NCBI GenBank assembly: GCA_019671135.1
Contig: JAHRHY010000002.1
Location: 1,302,001-1,366,000 of the forward strand
Length of the DNA stretch: 64,000 nt
From: Linnemannia hyalina
Taxonomy: Eukaryota > Mortierellomycota > Mortierellomycetes > Mortierellales > Mortierellaceae
Reading direction: 5' to 3'
Shown: one piece after another, positions 56,201-64,000 of the stretch
Layout of the letters: each line of letters starts with the position of its first letter
How positions within the stretch are numbered: the stretch's first letter is position 1
The notes under the pieces: model-generated
What the model was told of the DNA's origin: nothing
The model's database searches: none
The model's input: only the letters and a program-made list of their open reading frames with translations
Position numbers and translations under genes: made by a program

Positions 56201-59200
56201 GAGGACTGTGCTGCCGCAGCCACTACCAAGACTCGCATGGATCTCGTCTATGCTGACGAGAAGTGGACCGTTCAGGACGCCAACGTGGGCAAGTACCGCG
56301 TCTACGTTTCGGAGAGAGCCTGGAGAGAGCTCGAGTACCGTCTCAAGAGCGAAACCGACAAGAAGGGCAAAAAGGACGGAGTGGAGCAGTCTGCCTCGGC
56401 AGTCGTCGGTGCCATGGGTTTTGAGCAGGCTGTCCCCATGCTCCCCTATGGCAACGGACTCGAGACACCCAACAGCTTCCGCGGCGAGATTCTCAACATG
56501 TCGGAGGACGACCAGTCGATCAACTCCAACACTGCGATGGCAGCCCCTCTTCTCTTGCAACAGCAGCACTTGCAGCAGCACCAGGAATTGCTCCATCACC
56601 AGCAAATGATGCACCAACAGCAACAGAACCCCTATTTGCACCACCAGCAACAACAGCACTTTAACGGTCTCCACCCTGCTCAAGCCTCCTTTATGGTCAA
56701 CGAGCGTCTCGAGAACCGTTCTTTCTACTCTGGCGACGACAACCAGTCCGAGTACGACCCTTACATGCGTGGAGTTCTTCCTGGAGGCAATGGTGCTGGC
56801 GGTAACCGTTTCGAGAACGAGTCCGTCTATGGAGGATCCGAGATCTATCGCCCCAACACAGGCATGTTCAACGATGCCGAGAAGCGCGGAATGATGAGAC
56901 ACATGGACGGATCTTCCCCCGAAGAGGAGCGCGACGATGCTTTGGGCAAGGGTCAAGATGTCACCAAGGAGAAGGGAGCCGAGGATGAGGATGAGGAGGA
57001 GAAGATTCCCATCACCAGAGCCCGTCGCAACTGGGTCTTCTTGACCTACTTCCTCACCTGGTGGATCCCCAGCTTCTGTCTGAACAAGTGTGGAAAGATG
57101 GTCCGACCCGATATCCGTATGGCTTGGCGCGAGAAGGTCGCTCTGTGCATCCTGATCGGTTTCCTCTCGTTGATTATGGTCTTTTATATTGCTGTCCTTG
57201 GAGAGCTCATGTGCCCCCACCAATACGTCTACTCGATGGGAGAGCTCTCGACCCACGGTGACAAGTCAGGATCGCCTTTCACCATGATTCGTGGAGAGAT
57301 CTTTGACATGGAAAACTTTATGACCCAGCACAACCCCAACATTGTCTCCAGGACCCAGCTTCTCCAGTATGCCGGTAGAGATGCCACACCCGCTTTCCCT
57401 GTCCAGATCAGCGCTCTCTGTGATGGTCTCGATGGCTACGGTTCAGGATCAGTCGATCCCAGGATTCAGATGCCCAGCCAGGGCCCTGTCGACACCAACG
57501 CTGTCTACCACGACTTCCGAGCTTCCCGTAACGATTCTCGTCCTGATTGGTACTATGAGAAGATGGTCTTTATGCGCCAATGGCGTGTTGGTTTCTTGGC
57601 CTACACTCCCAAGGATATCAAGAACCAGGCTGCCGATGACAGCACGAAGACGCGCTGGGCTATCATTGATGGCAACATCTACGACTTGACTGCGTACATC
57701 CAGGCTGGTAACCAGGGTCAGTTTGCCGCCACGCCTGGTGGCGCTCTTCCTGCAGGAGGCAACGCTGCCTTCATGGATCAGTCGGTTGTCCAACTGTTTG
57801 CGACCAGCGCCGGAGAAGATGTCACGACAATGTTCAACGCCTTGCCTTTGGAGGCCAGCAAGAAGACCGCGATGATGATCTGTCTCCGCAACCTGTTCTT
57901 TGTGGGTCGTGTTGATATCCGCACAGGATTCCGATGCCAGTTTGCCAACTATATGTTGTTGGTCCCCTCGATCTTGATTGTCTGCACCATCGGATTCAAG
58001 TTCTTGGCGGCCTTGCAGTTGGGATCGAGACGCGAGCCCGAGGAGCACGACAAGTTTATTATTCTCCAGGTTCCTTGTTATACCGAGGGCGAGGAATCGC
58101 TTCGCAAGACCCTGGACTCTTTGGCTGCGCTCCGTTACGACGACAAGCGCAAACTGTTGTTCGTCATTGCGGACGGAATGATTATCGGTTCAGGAAACGA
58201 TCGCCCTACGCCCCGTATTGTCCTCGATATCCTTGGAGTGGACCCCAACGTCGACCCCGAACCCCTCTCCTTCTTGAGTTTGGGTGAGGGCCACAAGCAG
58301 CACAACATGGGCAAGGTCTACTCTGGTCTCTACGAGCACAACGGTCACGTCGTCCCCTACATTGTCGTCGCCAAGGTCGGAACTCCCACCGAGCGCCAGC
58401 GTCCCGGAAACCGTGGAAAGCGTGATTCCCAGATGATCTTGATGCGCTTCCTGAACAAGGTCCATTTCAACTCGGCAATGACACCTCTTGAACTGGAGAT
58501 GTACCACCAGATCAAGAACGTTATCGGAGTCAACCCATCCTTCTACGAGTACACGCTCATGGTCGATTCCGATACCGAGGTCCTGCCCGACTCGCTCAAC
58601 CGCATGGTCTCTGTCTTCTTGCACGATACCAAGGTTATGGGTCTCTGTGGTGAGACCCAGATTGCGAACGAGAAGGACTCCTGGGTGACGATGATGCAGG
58701 TCTACGAGTACTTTATCTCCCATCACTTGGCCAAGGCCTTCGAGTCTCTCTTTGGATCCGTCACCTGTCTGCCCGGTTGTTTCTGTATGTACCGTATCCG
58801 CACGCCCACCAAGTCGACCCCACTCTTGATCTCCAACAGCATCATTGACGAATACTCTGAGAACCGAGTTGATACTCTCCACAAGAAGAACTTGCTGCAT
58901 CTCGGAGAGGACCGATACCTGACGACACTCATGTTGAAGCATTTCCCCAACTACAAGATGACCTTCACGCCCGATGCCCAGTGCCGGACCAACGTTCCCG
59001 ATCAGTGGAAGGTCTTGTTATCCCAACGTCGTCGCTGGATCAACTCTACGGTCCACAACCTGATGGAGTTGGTCTTCTTGCCCCAGCTCTGCGGATTCTG
59101 CTGTTTCTCGATGCGGTTCATTGTCATGATTGATCTCTTTGCCACGCTCATCATGCCCGTCACCGTTGTCTATATCGGATACCTCATCTACACCATTGCC

Positions 59201-60079
59201 TCGCACAATTCTGCTGTCCCCAAGTTGGCCTTGATCATGATGGGAGCTGTCTACGGTCTTCAGGCGGTGATTTTCATCCTCAGGAGGAAGTGGGAGCACA
59301 TTGGATGGATGATTGTTTACATCCTGGCCATCCCAATGTTCTCGTTCTACCTACCCCTGTACTCGTTCTGGCACTTTGACGACTTCTCGTGGGGTAACAC
59401 CCGTCTGGTGGTTGGAGAGAAGGGTCGTAAAAAGGCCGTCTCTGCAGATCAGTTGGAAGGCAAGCCCTTTGACCCCAAGTCGATTCCTCAAAAGAAATGG
59501 TCCGATTACGAGCAAGAGCTCTGGGAGGTTGGATCCACCCATTCGCTCGAGTCCAAGGCGTCGAGATACCCCGGCGGTCAGCAGTTCCCCTACGGCAACA
59601 ACGGCGGCGGCGGCCTCCACATGAATTCACATGGATCTAGAGCAGGATCTGTCTACGGTGGCGGTGCGAGTAATGACCTGGCGGCGATGAACATGGGTAT
59701 GCCCATGGCTGTCGGCGGTGGGCCCTTCATGGGTATGGCTGCTAGTGCCGGAAACTCTCGTCCCCAGTCGCCCGCCATGGGCATGGGCATGAACCCACCC
59801 CAGATCCCTGGAACCCCTACACGGTCGTACTCACCTGCACCTCAGTATGCCTACCAGCAACAACAGCAGCAGCAGCAGCAGCCGGTGATGAGCCAGCAGG
59901 GGATGAGGAGCTCTTGGGGCGCTGGATCGGTCTCGGGAGGAGGTATTGCCAGCTCGCCGGGGCACCAGAGGATGAGCATTCAGTCTAATGCGCCGCCATT
60001 GTCGCAGTACCAGATGCAGTTGTTGCAGCAGCAGCAGCAGCAGCAACAACAACAACAGCAGCAGGGACCACGGTATTGA
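53233..60079 (+). CDS. Chitin synthase with N-terminal myosin motor domain (class V type)
   Basis: Three exons, 53233-53597, 54295-55720 and 55823-60079, encode 2015 residues. The motor domain (about 1-780) has P-loop GQSGSGKT (123-130), switch I-like NDNASRLGRF (175-184) and a switch II region VVDMFGFQQ. Next come a Gln/His-rich linker, two TM helices, two short cytochrome-b5-like segments (GEIFDMENFM and IDGNIYDLTAYI), a third TM helix, and a GT2 chitin synthase domain with VPCYTEGEESL (about 1347), DSDTEV (about 1511), CLPGCF, GEDRYLTTL and QRRRW (about 1665). Three C-terminal TM helices follow. The last ~200 residues are Gly/Met/Ser/Pro- and Gln-rich; the DEK-C domain usual at the end of class V enzymes is not visible. 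It polymerises UDP-GlcNAc into wall chitin, with the motor thought to tether or carry it along actin. Confidence 0.93.
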
Positions 60080-61738
60080 GGAGTGCAGGGAGTGAAGGAG
60101 GTGGTGTTTTTAATCGAGTCGGTGTTAATTTAGAGTTGCTATTTCTTTTGTATCTATTTTTTTTCATTCCATTTATCTGTTGTTAGTAAAGCATTTTTTA
60201 TCATACCAAAGCATGTCGCGTTTTGTTTCTTACAGAGCTGAGAAAATGGGTCAATAGGGTAGGAACAGCAGCGTTACACTGGTCGCAACTCAACATGGTA
60301 TCGGCCTCTCGTTTGCTTTGCCTCTGATGTTTTCATTCATCGTCACCCAACGTCAAAACATAAGGCTGGAATGAATCGTTGGGAGCCCCCCTCCTCCCCC
60401 ACAAATAGCAGCAAGATCATCGGCGTCCGAAATTGAGGAGGTTCCGCTACACCCGCCCGCCGCCCCTCGCCGCCTTCGTCGCCATTTGGCATCGTTCAAT
60501 AACCCAAAAGAAGAACCACCTAAGGCTTCACGTTGCATACGTAATTTCCTGTTGGCTAAACCAAGACCGATCGTTATCCGTCAAGATGGCTCCCTGGGGC
60601 AGCGAAGACGGTGTATCCAGAACTCCACACCATCTGAACTGATGATTCCTATTTACCCACTATTACTCTCCATTGGTGGGGTGGATCCATCGTGACAGGC
60701 GGTTGTGAATTCCAAAGTGTTGGGGGGGGGGGGGTCTCCAGACAATGGTTTCGACACTTCCGTTTGAAGCTTTTCGATGTTCGACACACATGTTGGCTCC
60801 TTGTGGAGGGCTGGCGACAAAAGACGAAAACGAAGAGGACGACGACGATCGGCAAACGAAGGCTGATGACGATGAACTTGGCCAAAAATCCGACATTCCA
60901 ATAGGCCGAAGGATGATATTTACAAAGAGGTTGAGTTGAAGATTCCCATTTTAGAAAGATGTCAATGATCCCCCACCCTTGCCCTTCCGAGTCCCATAAA
61001 ATGAATACCATGTCAAGGAAGAAGAAGGTGATTGGGCAGCGAGATGATACAAGGGGAAAAGCGGGGCAATGGCAGGAGATATGGGATGAACCCGAGAGTG
61101 AAGAGAGAAGAAAAGAGAGAAATAGAACCACGCCCTTGACTTACACCCTCGCCAATTATTTTGGTTCAACGTGACCATGGGGCGTGCACAGAGAGCAATG
61201 GCAAGGAAGTACCTGTTTGTACCTGACCAATGGTAGGATCAATAAAGAGTGTACACACATGCACTCTGAAAGATATTTCACGAGCACAGGGCAGCTAGTG
61301 CTGATATTGATTGATTCAAATCAACATTCAAAAAACAGAAGCCAACTGCAGCAAGGTCGCCACTGTCGCCCTTTTTTTTCCGACCCACAATCATCCTCAG
61401 AAGCACTCAGGCCTAAAGGCTCTGGGTCATCTAAAGTAGCGGGATGAGATGGATGTCAGTCGAGGCCAGGGATATCTGGTAACGGCGCCGAAAACCGCTC
61501 CTTGGATCTTCACTGCACTCTCTCTATCATCAGTACTGTCTGCAGGACAGTCTCGCGAAACGAATAAAGTGATATTATTAACGACGATATTTTCTTTCTT
61601 GTAGATACAAACGCGAAAAATGAGACCAAGTACGTTATCATTTCTCTGATTTGTATTGTCTTCACTACTCATTGATATTTAACACGAAAGAGCCATCACG
61701 GGCATCATTCGAAACCGTATCGCGATATAAGCTCGTCA
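60080..61738. other. Convergent intergenic region
   Basis: Lies between the chitin synthase and NACHT copy 2. Contains a G13 run (60722-60734) and, at 61345-61738, the 3' flank duplicated from copy 1 in inverted orientation. No gene seen. Confidence 0.5.
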
Positions 61739-64000
61739 CTATATGTTCCCGGAGAGAACAGCGCCGCGCTGCTCCAGCAGGTTCCGGCTGATCGTGTTAA
61801 GACCAATGACATCGTCAAGGACCGATCCCGAGGCAGCAAGACCACCTCCTCCCCCAGCACCCCACACCAGCTGGACCACCACTTTGTCGAACCTCTCTAC
61901 AACCCTCCATACAAGAGTGGATCCATGGATATCGGCAGTCGCAAATTCCAACTTGTTAGGCCTCCAGACAATCTCCCCAATCCTCCCTGAGCAACCCTTG
62001 ACGGCCAGCACATACTCCCAGTCCTGTGGTCTCACCTCCAGAGGGCTTCTCCACAGGTGAACCGTCTCATCTTCAACACTTGCTATCCATTGACCGCAAC
62101 TCGAGAATGCAAATGTTTGGATGACAATACGACTGTGCTGCAAAATGACTCGGTAGCCTCCGCCTTCTTCGTCCCACAAACGAGCACCATTTACACCTTC
62201 ACAGGAAACAGCCTGAAGACTCTTTGGTAAAAACCTCACAAAAAATGCCTCCTCCCTTTCCATCTTGCACTTCCCCGTCGTCACATCCCAGACTTGCATC
62301 GTTCTAATGTAGTCTCCAAATGCAATCTCTGCACCGCTGGACGAAAACGACAAAGATCGAGCGAAAAAGGTACCGCCATCGGCGAAGATCAGAATAGACG
62401 TGCCTGATCGTGCATCCCAAAGTCGCACCGTCTGGTCTTCACCACTAGTAGCAATCCATTGGCCGCATGGTGAGAACGCAACTACTATCACATCCCTAGT
62501 GTGGCCGCGAAGAGTGTTCTCAAGGACGCCAGTGTGAGCGCTCCATAACGTGACATCGCCTCCTGAGCCACCCATGGCAATCTGACGACCGTCCGATGAA
62601 TAGGCGACAGAATTGGCTCGAAACTCTTGGCGGCGAATAACAAGACCAATCTCGCCACTCTCCGCATCATGTTGCTGTATGGCTCCAGTGCGACTGCCCG
62701 AAATGAGAAACTGCCCATTAGGAGAATAGGCTACCCTTGGCTTGGAGTTGAAAGCACCATCTACGTCGAGACCAAATCTAGTCGAGTTCACCTCCCAGAG
62801 CCGTACAGTCTGATCCCAGCTTCCTGAAGCAATGAGTGAGCTGTCTGGGGAAAATGCAACACTGGTGATCCAGCTGGTGTGACCTATGAATACAGAAACA
62901 AGTGTGGCTACATCTCCACTCCACACCTTGACCGTTTTGTCCTCACTGACAGACACAATCCATTGCCCGTTCGGCGAAAACTCAACGCTATCCACCATTT
63001 CAGAATGTCCTCTCCATTTGATCCTAGGCATCACGGTGGTCGCCTCCCAAAGTTGTAGATCGCCGAAGATGTCGCCTGAGACGATCGATTGTCCATTAGG
63101 GGAATACGTAAGGCAGCGACTCTTGCCGCTCGTTCCAGAACTCAGCACCTGTAAGCCCGTCTGAGTGTCGAATACTCGGACTTGTCCATCCAGGCAGCAG
63201 GATGCAATGTTGTTCCCGTCTGGTGAATACGCGATCCCTGTGACATCGCCAAAATCTTCTATGACAAAGGTGATGGTTCCTGTTCGGGTGTCCCATAGAC
63301 GCACTGACCTGTCCGTGCTGGCTGAGGCGAACTGCATCCCTGAGGGTGAAAACGCAACAGCTGTCACCTCCTCGGAATGTCCATTCAGAACACGATCAGT
63401 CGCGTCGCCCTCACCGTCCCATAGTCGCACCGTACCATCAGAACTGCCGGAGAGAAGTGGAAAGCCGGTTGTTGAATAGGTGAGGCTCAGAACCGCCGCA
63501 TCATGACCATGAAGTAGCCGAATCCTTGTCCAGGTAGTTGTGTCGTAGATACTAATGTTGCCGTCTAGCAGACCCATTGCAAAAGACCTTCCATCTGGGG
63601 AAAATGCACATGACTGTACCCAACTCGCTTCCTTCAAACTCGGCAGCTCTCCAAACCGTGTCTCGTCCATCCGTGCTCTGCTAAAGTCCGCCTGTCGGAT
63701 CCAAGCCTTGGTGAATGTGATTCCTGTTAGGTCGGAATCCTGAAACTGCGCCGAGTCGAATTGCCCACCTGTGAGATTGGCTCCTGGGATGCGGATGCCT
63801 CGAAGGTCAGCTCCATTGAAGTGTTTCCCAGCTCTCACCAGGATCGTGATGGCGTTGGATGCAGCCATGCTAGCCTGAGGATCCGACTTCGAAAGCTCAA
63901 TGAGTGCGAGAAGGTACTGCTTAAAGATGGGCTGCATTTGGACACGTTCGGCGAGAAACAGGATGACCGATGGCTCCAGGACAAGACTCCTCTTGGACAG
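61739..64000 (-). CDS. NACHT-pentapeptide-WD40 protein copy 2 (N-terminus beyond the window)
   Basis: The minus-strand frame is open from the window edge (64000) to a stop at 61739, giving 753 residues that align without gaps of note to residues ~499-1254 of copy 1. It starts inside the region after the NACHT domain (LSKRSLVLEPSVI), then has the pentapeptide-type repeats (ADLRGIRIPGANLTGGQFDSA) and 14 WD40 units. The NTPase must lie outside the window, so activity cannot be judged. It ends LLEQRGAVLSGNI, whereas copy 1 is frameshifted at this point. The match with copy 1 continues past the stop for about 300 nt, so the two genes arose by an inverted segmental duplication. Confidence 0.85.
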   Translation of the reverse strand: MSKRSLVLEPSVILFLAERVQMQPIFKQYLLALIELSKSDPQASMAASNAITILVRAGKHFNGADLRGIRIPGANLTGGQFDSAQFQDSDLTGITFTKAWIRQADFSRARMDETRFGELPSLKEASWVQSCAFSPDGRSFAMGLLDGNISIYDTTTWTRIRLLHGHDAAVLSLTYSTTGFPLLSGSSDGTVRLWDGEGDATDRVLNGHSEEVTAVAFSPSGMQFASASTDRSVRLWDTRTGTITFVIEDFGDVTGIAYSPDGNNIASCCLDGQVRVFDTQTGLQVLSSGTSGKSRCLTYSPNGQSIVSGDIFGDLQLWEATTVMPRIKWRGHSEMVDSVEFSPNGQWIVSVSEDKTVKVWSGDVATLVSVFIGHTSWITSVAFSPDSSLIASGSWDQTVRLWEVNSTRFGLDVDGAFNSKPRVAYSPNGQFLISGSRTGAIQQHDAESGEIGLVIRRQEFRANSVAYSSDGRQIAMGGSGGDVTLWSAHTGVLENTLRGHTRDVIVVAFSPCGQWIATSGEDQTVRLWDARSGTSILIFADGGTFFARSLSFSSSGAEIAFGDYIRTMQVWDVTTGKCKMEREEAFFVRFLPKSLQAVSCEGVNGARLWDEEGGGYRVILQHSRIVIQTFAFSSCGQWIASVEDETVHLWRSPLEVRPQDWEYVLAVKGCSGRIGEIVWRPNKLEFATADIHGSTLVWRVVERFDKVVVQLVWGAGGGGGLAASGSVLDDVIGLNTISRNLLEQRGAVLSGNI

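Overview
The window is nuclear DNA of a filamentous fungus. Genes are split by short GT-AG introns, promoters and introns are pyrimidine-rich and full of microsatellites, and coding DNA is richer in G and C than its surroundings. The gene content (a myosin-motor chitin synthase, a plasma-membrane H+-ATPase, THI4, and NACHT-pentapeptide-WD40 proteins with 14 blades) suggests an early-diverging fungus of the Mortierella group. That placement is an inference from gene types and was not tested by a search.

Layout, left to right. 1-200 holds the N-terminal end of a secreted protein (minus strand). 1637-6612 holds three tandem, same-strand genes of the UBC7/UBE2G2 ubiquitin-conjugating family with the same five-exon plan. 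The first has the active-site cysteine. The second has Glu and the third has Gln in its place, and the third has also lost ten residues of the acidic loop. 7543-8897 (minus) is THI4. 11559-15793 is a tandem triplet of multi-pass membrane protein genes whose third copy is a pseudogene. 17150-21010 is an NLR-like NACHT-pentapeptide-WD40 gene, with likely extra coding exons upstream. 23729-27193 is a CCC2/ATP7-type copper ATPase. 27748-28675 (minus) and 29127-30051 (plus) are divergent genes for complex III subunit QCR9 and ribosomal protein S21. 31037-33394 is a DUF4504-like protein with long low-complexity insertions. 34951-35142 (minus) is a small HMG/YABBY-like protein. 40552-41833 is a divergent alpha-SNAP (Sec17). 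44008-47911 is the plasma-membrane H+-ATPase. 53233-60079 is a 2015-residue chitin synthase with a myosin motor domain. 61739-64000 (minus, partial) is a second copy of the NACHT-WD40 gene, inverted with respect to the first.

Most genes are housekeeping: membrane energisation, wall synthesis, copper, thiamine, vesicle fusion, respiration and translation. The lineage-specific part is the duplicated families. The most interesting is the Ubc7 array, which pairs one competent E2 with two catalytically dead relatives, an arrangement that could modulate ER-associated degradation. The inverted NACHT-WD40 pair and the decaying membrane-protein triplet show local duplication and turnover.
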